Shown: positions 1 through 9,984, counted from the stretch's first letter. The stretch: DNA of 64,000 bases from Bacillus nakamurai (GCF_001584325.1 NZ_LSAZ01000004.1:1-64000), one strand, 5' to 3'. Made by a program: numbers and translations. The notes: generated from the sequence alone by a model not told the origin.

Positions 1-9
1 AAAAAAAAA

Positions 10-42
10 AAAGCACTTCCACCCGAAGATGAAGTGCTTTTC
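10..42 (-). terminator. sspE terminator
   Basis: A 9-bp inverted repeat (AAGCACTTC/GAAGTGCTT) is followed on the minus strand by a run of T residues. It lies just past the sspE stop codon. Confidence 0.85.
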
Positions 43-53
43 TGTTTCAGTGA

Positions 54-224
54 TTAGCTGTTTTGTTGTTTGTTTTGTTCAGCTGATTGGTTTTGCTTTT
101 TAACCTGCTGTACATCAGTTTCACTGCCGAATTCAGTGCCGAATTGACCCTGACCGGAAGCTGATTGTTGGTTTTGTTTTTTCACTTGCTGAGCGTCTGT
201 TTTGCTGTAGTTTGAGTTTGCCAT
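54..224 (-). CDS. sspE: Gamma-type small acid-soluble spore protein, short form
   Basis: Spore core protein degraded during germination as an amino acid reserve; gamma-type SASPs do not bind DNA. The 56-residue product begins MANSNYSKTD, is very rich in Q, N, S and K, contains the GQGQFGTEF(G)SET repeat once and ends AEQNKQQNS, typical of SspE. The start is the ATG at 224 behind GGAGGTGA; the longer reading frame upstream has no ribosome site. B. subtilis SspE, from memory, is about 84 residues with two internal repeats, so one repeat unit of about 28 residues seems to be missing in frame. Identity is confident; the shortened form needs comparison with relatives. Confidence 0.9.
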   Translation of the reverse strand: MANSNYSKTDAQQVKKQNQQSASGQGQFGTEFGSETDVQQVKKQNQSAEQNKQQNS

Positions 225-291
225 TGTTATCACCTCCACGCCCATTAGAATGTGCAGGAGGCAATCCGGCTATTCATCTTTTTAAAAAAAA

Positions 292-1344
<1,053 letters not shown>

Positions 1345-1354
<10 letters not shown>

Positions 1355-2439
1355 ACGCTGTCCGCCATTTTCCAGATCTTTTGATGGGAAACAGGGAATG
1401 CGTATTCCTCGAGTTCTTCTTTTATGACTTGTTTCAGTTTTGTTGTATCCGACACTTGTTTTACTTTACCGAAAAACACAGAAATATTCCATACAAGATG
1501 AGTGAAAACATGTTCAACGATGCCTTCCAGTTCGCCGATTTCCGCTTTTACGCCCATGTCTTTTTCTAAAAATGATGCAAGCTGCTCCCGTTCGGTTTTT
1601 ATTCCTTTTTGGGTCTCGGTGTTCGGGAATTCCCATAGGTTGGCGAGCAGTCCTTTTGACGGCCGTTTATGAATATAGATCTTACCTTGTTCATCTGTCA
1701 GAACAACGGCTGCCATCGTTTTGATTCCCGGTTTTTTCTTTTTGCTTTTGACGGGCAGCTCCCGCTCTGTTCCTTCCGCAAACGCCGAGCAATGGTGCTG
1801 CACGGGACACAAAAGGCAAGACGGCGATTTCGGCGTGCAAATGATGGCTCCAAGCTCCATCAGGCCCTGATTAAATTCAGATGGTTTTTCATGTGAAATA
1901 AATGCCTTCACGGCCTGTTCAAAAATCGTTCTTGTTTTAGGTTTGGCAATATCGTCCCATATGGAAAGGATTCTTGACATGACACGCATCACATTGCCGT
2001 CTACGGCGGGGATCGGCTTGTTGTATGCAATGCTGAGCACGGCTCCTTTTGTATAAGGGCCGACTCCTTTCAGCCCGCCAAATTCTTTTTCCTCCGCGGG
2101 AACGACTCCCCCGTATTGCTCGTTGACTTCTTTTACAGCGGTTTGCAGATTTCTGACACGGGAATAATAGCCTAGTCCTTCCCACGCTTTGAGCACTTTT
2201 TCTTCATCGGCTTCGGCGAGAGCCCGAACCGTCGGAAATTGCTCAACAAACCGCTGAAAATAAGGAATGACGGTTTCTACGCGCGTTTGCTGCAGCATAA
2301 CCTCTGACACCCACACCCGATACGGATCTTGGTTTTCTCTCCACGGCAGAATTCGCTGTTCCCTTTCGAACCATGTAATTAAGTCCTCACGAAATTTGTC
2401 TATGTCTTTTTGTTTCATTTTTTCTTCAAGTGCGTTCAT
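1345..2439 (-). CDS. mutY: A/G-specific adenine DNA glycosylase MutY
   Basis: Removes adenine mispaired with 8-oxoguanine in the GO repair system. The 364-residue protein shows the helix-hairpin-helix region ([11 protein letters not shown] followed by AVDGNVMRV, which carries the catalytic Asp), the [10 protein letters not shown] stretch near the N-terminus and a [4Fe-4S] cluster motif C-x6-C-x2-C-x5-C at about residues 196-212. The C-terminal third is the MutT-like domain that reads 8-oxoG. The ATG at 2439 follows GAGGAGA. This is yfhQ in B. subtilis. Confidence 0.96.
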
Positions 2440-2663
2440 ATCTTCTCCTCAGATGGTCGCGTCCCGCTTTTCTTAAAACTGTTTTTTGGTGTACACTAAG
2501 GGCACATCACGATAATATGTTACATTAAATAAAGATAAAGAAAAAGCGGAAACATATGAGAACGGCTGATACACGCCATGATTGGGCAAACAGAAAATGG
2601 GGAATATCTTATAATGCGAAATATGCAGGCTCACTGATTTTTTCACCTGCAAGGAGGTCACCA

Positions 2664-3647
2664 ATGGATACTGGCACTCACGTTGTCATGGGCATCGCGC
2701 TTGGCGGACTCGCCACTCTTGACCCAGCCGTAGGCATGCATACCCCCATGTCTCAGGCAGTCATGATCGCAGCGCTTGCGGGCTCTCAGGCACCTGATAT
2801 TGATACTGTGTTAAAGCTGAAAAATAATGCCGTTTATATACGAAATCACAGAGGCTTCACGCACTCTATTCCCGCTGTATTGATTTGGTCGCTTTTGATC
2901 CCGGGCATTTTGTTCTTATTTTACCCGGAGGCAAACTTTTTGCATTTGTGGCTGTGGACGCTCCTGGCTGTCGTATTGCATGTGTTTGTCGATATTTTTA
3001 ATGCTTACGGAACGCAGGCCATCCGCCCTTTTTCGAAAAAATGGGTGGCGCTCGGTTTAATAAATACCTTTGATCCGTTTATTTTCATCAGCCATTTGGC
3101 CGCGATTGCCGTATGGTATATAGGCGGACATCCGGGCATTACGTTTTTGATGCTGTATATCATTCTTGCCGGATATTATGTCATCAGGCTTTTGATGCAG
3201 CTGCGGATTAAACGAAGGCTTCGTGAAATGATTGAAGAAGATATTGAAACCATCATTATTTCGCCGACGATGAAGTTCAGGCAGTGGCGGATTGCCGTGA
3301 CGACGGCGCATGCCTTTTATGTCGGCAGAAGCCTTGACGGCCACGTGGTGATATTGGATACATTCAACCGGGTGCCCGTTCCGGAAACAGATGTGATGAA
3401 AGCCGCGAAACAGGATGAAAACATTGCAGCCTTTCTTTCATTTTCTCCTGTGTACAGGTGGGAGATTGATACCTTTAAAGATCATTATGAGGTGCGTTTT
3501 ATCGATTTGCGCTATCGCAGCAAAGGCCACTATCCTTTTGTCGCTATCGTGCATCTCAGCCATGATTTAGAACTTCTCTCCTCTTACACCGGCTGGATCT
3601 TCAGCGAGGAAAAGCTCCAGAAAAAATTAAAGCTCGGCTCTGTTTAA
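2664..3647 (+). CDS. yfhP: YfhP family membrane-bound metal-dependent hydrolase
   Basis: Integral membrane protein of the YdjM/LexA-binding inner-membrane hydrolase family, 327 residues from the ATG at 2664 (AAGGAGG eight bases upstream; the in-frame extension to 2556 has no ribosome site). The N-terminal half has conserved His/Asp motifs (DTGTHVVMG, QAPDIDT, HRGFTHS) and four hydrophobic segments at roughly residues 70-180; the C-terminal half is soluble. B. subtilis YfhP has been described as a negative effector of neighbouring genes, but the enzymatic substrate is unknown. Confidence 0.88.
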   Translation: MDTGTHVVMGIALGGLATLDPAVGMHTPMSQAVMIAALAGSQAPDIDTVLKLKNNAVYIRNHRGFTHSIPAVLIWSLLIPGILFLFYPEANFLHLWLWTLLAVVLHVFVDIFNAYGTQAIRPFSKKWVALGLINTFDPFIFISHLAAIAVWYIGGHPGITFLMLYIILAGYYVIRLLMQLRIKRRLREMIEEDIETIIISPTMKFRQWRIAVTTAHAFYVGRSLDGHVVILDTFNRVPVPETDVMKAAKQDENIAAFLSFSPVYRWEIDTFKDHYEVRFIDLRYRSKGHYPFVAIVHLSHDLELLSSYTGWIFSEEKLQKKLKLGSV

Positions 3648-3663
3648 GAGCCGGGCTTTTTTT
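3630..3663. terminator. Bidirectional terminator between yfhP and yfhO
   Basis: A 12-bp stem (AAGCTCGGCTCT/AGAGCCGGGCTT, one G-T wobble) ends in a T run on the plus strand and overlaps the 3' ends of both convergent genes. Confidence 0.8.
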
Positions 3664-6229
3664 GTCTTCTCGCATATATGACTGCAAGAACAAGACTGAT
3701 GACGGAAACGGCTGAAGACGGTTTGAAATAAGGCGGATAATAGGTTAATTCAATGTCGTTTTTCCCTTTTTGCGCCTTAAATCCGATAAAGGCGTAATCT
3801 ACTTTTTCAATTTGCTCTTTTTTGCCGTTAATCGTCAGCTCCCAGCCTTTTTCATAAGGAATGGGAAGCATAATATACGGTGCATCGGCGGTATTTTGAT
3901 ACGCGATATGCAGGGTATTTCCGCGCCAGCTGATGTCAGCCTGTTTTTCTTTTTCAGCTTTTTTGTAAGCTCTTTTGAGCGTCTGGTAATTTTCTTCGTA
4001 CAGCGCCAGACTGTCAAGCTGATACGTTCCTTTCGGCAGACGGATGTTTATTGTTTTTGTTTTCGGCACTCTGATGGTGAGGTCGTTGACACCAGTTTTG
4101 TAAATGGATTTATTTGATTTTCTCGTTGTTGTGTAGCCGTTCACCTTTAATGTGAAGCCTTGGTCTTTCGCCTTGTTTTCCAAATAAAAGCTGACATAGT
4201 AATCTCCGGCAGTCTTTGATGGCGAATGCGGAGTGATGTTCAGACCGCCGCCGTCCCTGTTTACCGTCAGTATGCCGTCATGATAATCCGCACCCTCGGC
4301 TGTTACGTTTGAATCGCGAATCAAATTCTGCGCCTCCGGGGCTTGTTTCATTTTGTCTCCTCCGGATTCGGTTATGATTCCGTCAAGCATCGCCCGTTCT
4401 CGTACAAGCGCAGGCGCTTTCTCCAGATTGCGCTCCTTATACACATGATCGGCTGTTCGGACAAACGGAAGCACATATTGATTTTGATAGACCGCGTAGC
4501 GGGAAGATTCCATGATTTTTGTAAAGCCGTACGGGACATTGGCTTCGTTTGTTTTTTCCGTCATATAATATTTCCCGTAAAGCAGGCTGTATAAATTCGC
4601 CCGGTTCCCTAATGTCGCATAGCGGCTGACGCTTTCTCTGCCCATGTCGATTTGAAGGTCATTCCAATAAAAAGACAGCAGATTGCGGTTTAAAATGCTG
4701 GAGTATACGCTGAATCCGTTGAATCCGTATATGATCGGCGTGTTATTGAAAACGCCGTTCATCCAATCCACACGTGCGTAAGGATCCGGGTCTTTTTTTT
4801 GCAGGCGCTGAATAAGCCCGGATTGCTCACTGCCTTTATAGTCATCACCTGTCAGAAATGCGTTTGACACCGTATACAGCTTTCCGCCTTCTGACAAAGC
4901 GTACTTTTCATATGTATTTGCCGTAAGCACAGCCGTCAGGATAACGATGGCGTAAACGGCCGGCATCCCCCGTTTCACCGCAGTCGCTGCGGCCAAAAGA
5001 GCCGCAATGGTCAGCGCCAGAAGCAGAATAATAGATAAATTGGCCGGCTCGGTAATATCCAGGCTGTGCCGCCTCACATTGTTCCAATAAAGCAGAACGG
5101 CAAGCACGGCCGAAACCAGTATATCCTTCAATCTTACTTCAGAAAGCTTGGAAAGCCCGGCCGCAGCCGCACCAGCAACCGTAAAGCATAGGACGTATTC
5201 AAACCTGTTTTGCGGAGCTGAAAATCCATTAAAGGCGCTTGCTGCGAACGGACTGAAATGAAACAGAATATAAACCAGGCTGATCCCCGCAAACAAGCGG
5301 AACAAACGATACTTGTATAAAGGGAATGTAAATAAGAAAAGCAAAAAAATTGCCGGCAGTATGATAATCCGGCTTGAGAATAAAATATTATCGGAAAAAT
5401 CGAGCCAATCAATATACTGTGTATACTTAGGACGCAGATTATTCAGATAACCGTACACGACAGGAATAAAGGACACCGCGCTTATTCCGAAGCCCAGCAA
5501 GCCGGATAAAATAAACATTCTGCATTGGGCAAGTTTGCCCGCCTCCGTTTCCTCAAGGCGGATCATCCATCTGAATAAAATGTAAATGCCGATAAAAATC
5601 AGGTTAATATACGCAAAGTAAAAATTGTTGATCAAGGTCAGCGCGCAGGCAAATATAAACCACGCGGGCGTTTGCTCCCTGATAATTTTTTCTGTTCCGT
5701 AAACGAGCATCGGAAGCCACAGCATGCTGTCGGTGAAAAAGTCCCAATAGACTTCGTGCCGGAAGAAGATAATCGAAACGCCGTACAAAACGGCGCCGAT
5801 AAATGCAGGCACCTGCTGTTTGACGAGATATCGAAAGACACAGGCCGCTGTGAAGATGATAAAACTGAGCTTGGCAATGCTGATAAAGACGGATGCCTGG
5901 GCCCAAAACAGTGCGTCGGCCTGACCGGTCAAATGAATAAGCTGTAAAATGCAGACAACGGCAGAGATACAAAGAAAAAGAAAAGAAGTAGAAAAATAAT
6001 AGCCGAGCTGGCTGTACACTCCCCCGCCCAGTCCGAATGAATAGCTGTAAAACAGCTGGCCATGCATGTATTGTTCAAACAGCAGTTTTTTGAACACGGC
6101 CATTTGGGCAATTCCGTCTCCCGAGCCCGTCATATAGCGCCCGGCCGTCCACTCTTTTAAAAAGAAAACATGGGCAAGCACCGCAATGAGCACACTGGCC
6201 GCAAACATGATGATATTCGCTTTTTTCAT
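3644..6229 (-). CDS. yfhO: YfhO membrane protein, lipoteichoic-acid glycosylation
   Basis: Large polytopic membrane protein of 861 residues, same length as B. subtilis YfhO. The N-terminal ~450 residues contain about a dozen hydrophobic helices in the manner of GT-C glycosyltransferases; a soluble extracellular-type domain of about 370 residues follows, then a last helix near the C-terminus. In B. subtilis YfhO works with CsbB to decorate lipoteichoic acid with N-acetylglucosamine, using the lipid-linked sugar made by CsbB. The ATG at 6229 is preceded by GGAGAT, and the gene starts 36 bases after csbB on the same strand, so the two are one operon. Confidence 0.92.
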   Translation of the reverse strand: MKKANIIMFAASVLIAVLAHVFFLKEWTAGRYMTGSGDGIAQMAVFKKLLFEQYMHGQLFYSYSFGLGGGVYSQLGYYFSTSFLFLCISAVVCILQLIHLTGQADALFWAQASVFISIAKLSFIIFTAACVFRYLVKQQVPAFIGAVLYGVSIIFFRHEVYWDFFTDSMLWLPMLVYGTEKIIREQTPAWFIFACALTLINNFYFAYINLIFIGIYILFRWMIRLEETEAGKLAQCRMFILSGLLGFGISAVSFIPVVYGYLNNLRPKYTQYIDWLDFSDNILFSSRIIILPAIFLLFLFTFPLYKYRLFRLFAGISLVYILFHFSPFAASAFNGFSAPQNRFEYVLCFTVAGAAAAGLSKLSEVRLKDILVSAVLAVLLYWNNVRRHSLDITEPANLSIILLLALTIAALLAAATAVKRGMPAVYAIVILTAVLTANTYEKYALSEGGKLYTVSNAFLTGDDYKGSEQSGLIQRLQKKDPDPYARVDWMNGVFNNTPIIYGFNGFSVYSSILNRNLLSFYWNDLQIDMGRESVSRYATLGNRANLYSLLYGKYYMTEKTNEANVPYGFTKIMESSRYAVYQNQYVLPFVRTADHVYKERNLEKAPALVRERAMLDGIITESGGDKMKQAPEAQNLIRDSNVTAEGADYHDGILTVNRDGGGLNITPHSPSKTAGDYYVSFYLENKAKDQGFTLKVNGYTTTRKSNKSIYKTGVNDLTIRVPKTKTINIRLPKGTYQLDSLALYEENYQTLKRAYKKAEKEKQADISWRGNTLHIAYQNTADAPYIMLPIPYEKGWELTINGKKEQIEKVDYAFIGFKAQKGKNDIELTYYPPYFKPSSAVSVISLVLAVIYARRQKKPGS

Positions 6230-6265
6230 AAAACATCTCCAGCCTTGGCACAGAGCGGAGCTGCG

Positions 6266-7246
6266 TCAATGGTTCCACTTGCGCTTTTTTGTATAATTCG
6301 TTTCATTTTGATCTCCGTATGTGATATTCGCTTCTTTAATTAAATAGTGCGGGCGTTTTTTTGTTTCATAATAAATCCGGCCGATATATTCCCCGATAAT
6401 GCCGAGGCTCAAAAGCTGGATGCCTCCCAAAAACAGCACGGCGGAAATAATCGTAAAATAGCCCGGTACAGACACCCCATTTGTAAGAATGTGAATAAAG
6501 GTGGCCACAATGTAAACAATCGACAATAGTAAAATCAGAATGCCGGTGAAAAAACAGATTCTCAGCGGTTTGTTATTAAAGGAAACGACGCCGTCCATTC
6601 CGTAGTTGAACAGATTGCTGAACGACCATTTTGAGGTGCCGTTTTGCCTCTCGACATTTTCATAAAAAACGATTTTCTGATCAAATCCGATCCAGCAAAA
6701 CAGCCCTTTTGAAAAACGGTTCCCTTCACTCAGCTTCAGGAGGGCGTCTACGGCCTGCCTGCTCAACAGGCGGAAATCTCCTACACCGTCACGCAAATCA
6801 ACCTCAACCGCTTTGTTAATAAATTTATAATAAAGTGAGGAAAGCACAGAACGCACAGGGCTGTCCCCTTTTCGATTGCGCTGGGCAATGACTTGGTCAT
6901 ACCCTTCTTCATAGCCTTGAATGAAGTCTTTGAGCAGATACGTCGGATGCTGCAGGTCCGCATCCATCACGATAACCGCTTCGCCCTGCACGTGCTCGAA
7001 GCCTGCCAAAATAGCAGCTTCTTTCCCGAAGTTACGGGAGAAGGATATGTATTTGACCCGATGGTTTCTTGCGGCCAGTTCTTTTATTTGCTGAAGTGTG
7101 TCATCCGCGCTTCCGTCGTTGATGTAGAAAATTTCATAGTCATAGTGAATCGTTTGAAACTCTTTCTTTAACGATTCATGAATGAGTTTGACATTGTTTC
7201 CTTCATTGTAAGACGGAATAATAATTGAGATTAACCCTTGTTTCAT
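6266..7246 (-). CDS. csbB: CsbB family 2 glycosyltransferase (undecaprenyl-phosphate GlcNAc)
   Basis: Polyisoprenyl-phosphate glycosyltransferase of 326 residues. The GT2 domain occupies about residues 1-230 with SIIIPSYNEG, the VMDADLQHP Asp motif and QRNRKGDSP; two membrane helices follow at about 235-305 and a short basic tail. Known role of the family member: attach GlcNAc to undecaprenyl phosphate on the inner membrane face for lipoteichoic-acid glycosylation by YfhO. Both stress promoters known for csbB in B. subtilis (SigX and SigB) can be seen upstream. No GtcA-type flippase gene is present in the window. Confidence 0.94.
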   Translation of the reverse strand: MKQGLISIIIPSYNEGNNVKLIHESLKKEFQTIHYDYEIFYINDGSADDTLQQIKELAARNHRVKYISFSRNFGKEAAILAGFEHVQGEAVIVMDADLQHPTYLLKDFIQGYEEGYDQVIAQRNRKGDSPVRSVLSSLYYKFINKAVEVDLRDGVGDFRLLSRQAVDALLKLSEGNRFSKGLFCWIGFDQKIVFYENVERQNGTSKWSFSNLFNYGMDGVVSFNNKPLRICFFTGILILLLSIVYIVATFIHILTNGVSVPGYFTIISAVLFLGGIQLLSLGIIGEYIGRIYYETKKRPHYLIKEANITYGDQNETNYTKKRKWNH

Positions 7247-7319
7247 GAAGGCACCTTCTTTGTATTATTCTTTTTTAATATGGCCCTAAAGGAATTGTCC
7301 GCAAAACTTCAGTTAGGCT

Positions 7320-7345
7320 ATTCCTTTTTTTAAAGTCGTTTAAAC
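7320..7345 (-). promoter_or_regulatory. SigB-type promoter of csbB
   Basis: On the minus strand a -35 GTTTAA (7340-7345) is separated by 14 bases from AGGAAT (7320-7325), four of six matches to the SigB -10 GGGTAT. csbB was named for SigB control in B. subtilis. Confidence 0.6.
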
Positions 7346-7360
7346 CTTTTTTTTGTTACA
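7335..7360 (-). promoter_or_regulatory. SigX-type promoter of csbB
   Basis: On the minus strand TGTAAC (7355-7360) is followed after 16 bases by CGAC (7335-7338), a very good extracytoplasmic-function SigX match. It overlaps the SigB -35 element. Confidence 0.7.
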
Positions 7361-7435
7361 GTGAATGATAAATTTTTCACTTCATGGTTATATATTTTTA
7401 TTTTGTCATGTTTTCCTGCAGATATGAGAAAAAAA

Positions 7436-7465
7436 AGAAAAAGTCTGTACGGCATACAGACTTTA
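7436..7465 (-). terminator. yfhM terminator
   Basis: Stem AAAGTCTGTA/TACAGACTTT with a T-rich tail on the minus strand; it includes the last codon of yfhM. Confidence 0.8.
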
Positions 7466-8323
7466 TCGTTGCAGATATTCGTGAATCAGATGGTTGACGA
7501 TGTCTGGTTTTTCGTGGTTTACCCAATGAGAGGCATCGTCGATAAAAATTAATTCGCCGTTTGGAATCTGTCTTTTTGTTTCTTTGGCGAGTTTTTTGCT
7601 TAATGCGCGGTCATTCATGCCCCAGATTAACCGGTACGGGATAGGCATTGCAATCGGCACGGCTGAACCTAAGCCGCCGATTCTGATCGCTCTGTACCAG
7701 TTAAGCATGGCCGTGAGCGCGCCTTTTCTGCCCCAGGCTTCTTTGTATTTCTGAACATCCTCACAAGAAAAGAGCGACGGGCGTTCAGATAAGCCGATAG
7801 CGTGATCCAATACGCGGTAATTGTCTTCTGATAATCTGCGCTCGGGCTTTTCAGGGAGCTGAAAAAAAGCAATGTAGGAGCTTTTTTTCCATTGCGGCGG
7901 ATAGAAAGGAGTGACCTTCCGCATAACCGCCGGATGCGGAATATTGACTGCAATCAGTTTTTCAACGTATTGCGGCCGTGTGGACGCCAAATGCCAAGCG
8001 ACGGCTCCTCCCCAATCATGTCCGATCACAATGGCTTTTTCTAAAGAAAAATGCGTGATCAGTCCGATGATGTCATCTCTTAACGCATCAATCACATAAT
8101 GTCCGATTCCGACCGGTTTGTCACTGAGATTGTAGCCGCGCTGATCGGGCACAACCACATGATATCCGGCGTCCGCAAGCGGTTTGATTTGGTTCTTCCA
8201 GCCGTACCAAAATTCCGGAAACCCGTGCAAAAGCACAGCCAAAGGGCCGTCTTTCGGGCCGGCTGAAGCAACGTGCAGCGTAATGCCGTTCGTTTCTATA
8301 AATTGAAAGGTGATGTCATTCAT
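7463..8323 (-). CDS. yfhM: YfhM alpha/beta hydrolase (epoxide hydrolase-like)
   Basis: Alpha/beta-hydrolase of 286 residues, cytoplasmic. The HGFPEFWYGW oxyanion segment lies at about residues 33-42, the nucleophile elbow GHDWGG at about 101-106 has Asp as nucleophile (epoxide hydrolase/haloalkane dehalogenase type), and the catalytic His is in DASHWVNHE near residue 267. The start overlaps the end of yfhL by eight bases, so the two are translationally coupled and under the SigW promoter found upstream. The substrate is unknown. Confidence 0.9.
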   Translation of the reverse strand: MNDITFQFIETNGITLHVASAGPKDGPLAVLLHGFPEFWYGWKNQIKPLADAGYHVVVPDQRGYNLSDKPVGIGHYVIDALRDDIIGLITHFSLEKAIVIGHDWGGAVAWHLASTRPQYVEKLIAVNIPHPAVMRKVTPFYPPQWKKSSYIAFFQLPEKPERRLSEDNYRVLDHAIGLSERPSLFSCEDVQKYKEAWGRKGALTAMLNWYRAIRIGGLGSAVPIAMPIPYRLIWGMNDRALSKKLAKETKRQIPNGELIFIDDASHWVNHEKPDIVNHLIHEYLQR

Positions 8324-8651
8324 TCCGCTCTCCTCCCCTGTTTTTCAGTCTTCTTTCTGTCATTGAAATGGTCAGTGCACAGGCTGCGGCCAAATAAGTG
8401 ACCTGAAGGATCAGGCTGAAGGGCTGATTGAATGGAATGAATCTTTCACTGGCAATCCCCGCAGCCGCCGCAAACAGACCGAATATAATCATCAGGCTCG
8501 CGCTGAAGCGATTCCCTTCTTTCCATTGGCTTCCGCTCGACATGGAGCGCCTCGTCCGATAGCCGTACAAGCTGTTTATCGACCTCGGGGGAAAGCATTT
8601 GACCAAGACGCCCGCGGCCGCCATCAGCATGCCTCAGATAAAACCGATCAT
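8316..8651 (-). pseudogene. yfhL: yfhL, SdpI-like immunity protein with early stop codon
   Basis: Polytopic membrane protein of the SdpI/YfhL family, identified by the CFPPRSINSLYGYRTRRSM block. The expected start is the ATG at 8649-8651 behind AAGGAGA, but codon 6 is TGA (8634-8636), giving M-I-G-F-I-stop. The frame continues in phase with ATG codons at 8630 and 8624. Translation could restart at 8630, where TGAGG lies four bases upstream, giving 104 residues that lack only the first few of helix 1. SdpI family members protect against the SDP toxin. Whether this copy works is open; a one-base change (for example TGG to TGA) would explain the stop. Confidence 0.75.
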
Positions 8652-8674
8652 ATGTCCATCTCCTTTTTCATTCT

Positions 8675-8700
8675 TACGTAAGGAAAGGGAAATTGTTTCA
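8675..8700 (-). promoter_or_regulatory. SigW promoter of yfhLM
   Basis: On the minus strand TGAAAC (8695-8700), 16 bases, then CGTA (8675-8678): a perfect SigW consensus, 24 bases before the yfhL start. yfhLM belongs to the SigW regulon in B. subtilis. Confidence 0.85.
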
Positions 8701-8701
8701 G

Positions 8702-8725
8702 AAAAAAAGCAGGCAATGCGCCTGC
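8702..8725 (-). terminator. yfhK terminator
   Basis: Stem GCAGGC/GCCTGC with a run of seven T residues on the minus strand directly after the yfhK stop. Confidence 0.8.
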
Positions 8726-9259
8726 CTACTTACTTAATCGGCTTACATCCGCAGTTTTCACGTAGCCTGCTTTTCCGCCGTATGTCACGTACGCCCAATT
8801 ACGGTCAAATCCGCCGTCCTCACTGAATCCCCAGCCGAGCAGCGTCACCGTTTCACCGGCTTTAATGGAATCGGTTTTTCCGCTTTCCAAGGTCGGTGAA
8901 TAAAAAGCGGTTTGTTTCGCCGTTACTGCCTTCACCGGCTGTTTCATCAGAAAATGAGTTGAGATATAGGCTTCCTGCCCTTTATATTCAATCTTGGCCC
9001 AGTCTGCGCCTTTAAATTGCTTAATCTTTACGGCATCCTCTGAGCGGAGCGTTCCTAAAATCCGCCCTTGTGTATTTGGTTCTGTGCGGACGTTGAGTTC
9101 TCCTGCTTTGATGATATATGTACCTGCCGTGCTGTCTATTTTTGTTTGCTGATTCGCTGCTGCATTTGCTGCCGGATCAAAAAAGACGGTGCCTGCCGCT
9201 AAAAATAAGCATAGTCCGGCGGCTGGAATAAATGCGGTTAACCCTTTTTTCATGTTCAT
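8726..9259 (-). CDS. yfhK: YfhK secreted SH3-domain protein
   Basis: A 177-residue exported protein: signal peptide at residues 1-34 (MNMKKG, hydrophobic core, cleavage near ANA-AA), then two bacterial SH3-like modules. The first (about 47-105) has the GELNVRTEPNTQGRILGTL signature; the second covers about 112-175. Such modules usually bind peptidoglycan. The ATG at 9259 follows GGGGAGG. B. subtilis yfhK is a stress-induced gene of unknown function; a stress promoter could not be assigned with confidence here. Confidence 0.85.
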   Translation of the reverse strand: MNMKKGLTAFIPAAGLCLFLAAGTVFFDPAANAAANQQTKIDSTAGTYIIKAGELNVRTEPNTQGRILGTLRSEDAVKIKQFKGADWAKIEYKGQEAYISTHFLMKQPVKAVTAKQTAFYSPTLESGKTDSIKAGETVTLLGWGFSEDGGFDRNWAYVTYGGKAGYVKTADVSRLSK

Positions 9260-9352
9260 TTCGGTTCCTCCCCGCTATTTAACAAGTTATTAAACGTTTC
9301 CACATTCAGCGAGTCATCAAACATGATTTTCCCATATCTTTTGTAAAACATG

Positions 9353-9381
9353 AAAAAAACCCGCCGGATGTATCCGGCGGA
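9353..9381 (-). terminator. yfhJ terminator
   Basis: Stem CCGCCGGAT/ATCCGGCGG with a tail of seven T residues on the minus strand, downstream of yfhJ. Confidence 0.8.
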
Positions 9382-9394
9382 CCGACATTTTATA

Positions 9395-9664
9395 TTAATG
9401 CAGGAGCCCCCTGCTTTGGTCCAAATAATGAGAAACGTCTTCCCGCATGCTTTGGAACATGTGAAGCTTGCTGCCGTATGATTCGATCCATTCCTTGACG
9501 ACTCGTTCTGTCATTTGCTCTCCTTGATAAGGGCGTCCCGCTTTTGCATAAGTCGCTTCGAAATCTCCCCATAAAAGCTCAACCCAAGTCCGTGCTTGTA
9601 AATAGCTGAGCATTTCATTTTTCTCAAGCAGCAAATTCGTCAGTTTATCGATATATGTATTCAT
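9395..9664 (-). CDS. yfhJ: YfhJ family protein
   Basis: Small cytoplasmic protein of 89 residues beginning MNTYIDKLTNLLLEKNEM, with an AGRPYQGEQMTE stretch. Length and position next to sspK match B. subtilis YfhJ (WVELL-motif family; the motif is visible as TWVELLWGD). No catalytic features. The ATG at 9664 follows AAAGGAGA. Function unknown. Confidence 0.85.
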   Translation of the reverse strand: MNTYIDKLTNLLLEKNEMLSYLQARTWVELLWGDFEATYAKAGRPYQGEQMTERVVKEWIESYGSKLHMFQSMREDVSHYLDQSRGLLH

Positions 9665-9787
9665 GTCTCTGTCTCCTTTCCTTGGGAAAACCTGCTGCTT
9701 TTACACAGCTTGTCATAGGCATATACTAACTTTACGTCTTCAGTTCAGAAGGCGCAACCTTTTGATATTGGCCGAGGGGGAAAACAA

Positions 9788-9940
9788 ATGGTCCGGAACA
9801 AAGCAAAAGGATTTCCTAATCAAAACAATAATAAGTTTGAAGGCGAACCGCGGGCAAAGGATGACTTCGCTTCGAAACGTGCGGACGGATCGACGAATAC
9901 GCACCCGCAAGAGCGGATGAGGGCGTCCGGCAGACGATAA
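9788..9940 (+). CDS. sspK: Small acid-soluble spore protein K
   Basis: Fifty-residue minor SASP: starts [19 protein letters not shown] and ends [11 protein letters not shown], a close match to SspK of B. subtilis. It is rich in N, R and K and has no hydrophobic segment. The ATG at 9788 lies behind GAGGGGG. SspK is made in the forespore; a strong hairpin terminator follows. Confidence 0.92.
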   Translation: MVRNKAKGFPNQNNNKFEGEPRAKDDFASKRADGSTNTHPQERMRASGRR

Positions 9941-9953
9941 GAAAAACAGTGAT

Positions 9954-9984
9954 GAGACTGGGATTGTGTCCCGGTCTCTTTTTG
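9954..9984 (+). terminator. sspK terminator
   Basis: Ten-base stem GAGACTGGGA/TCCCGGTCTC (one wobble pair) followed by TTTTT. Confidence 0.85.

Noticed and set aside
8599-8826. Plus-strand 75-codon ORF between yfhL and yfhK
   Set aside because: It covers the SigW promoter and the yfhK terminator; there is no ribosome site and no recognisable sequence.
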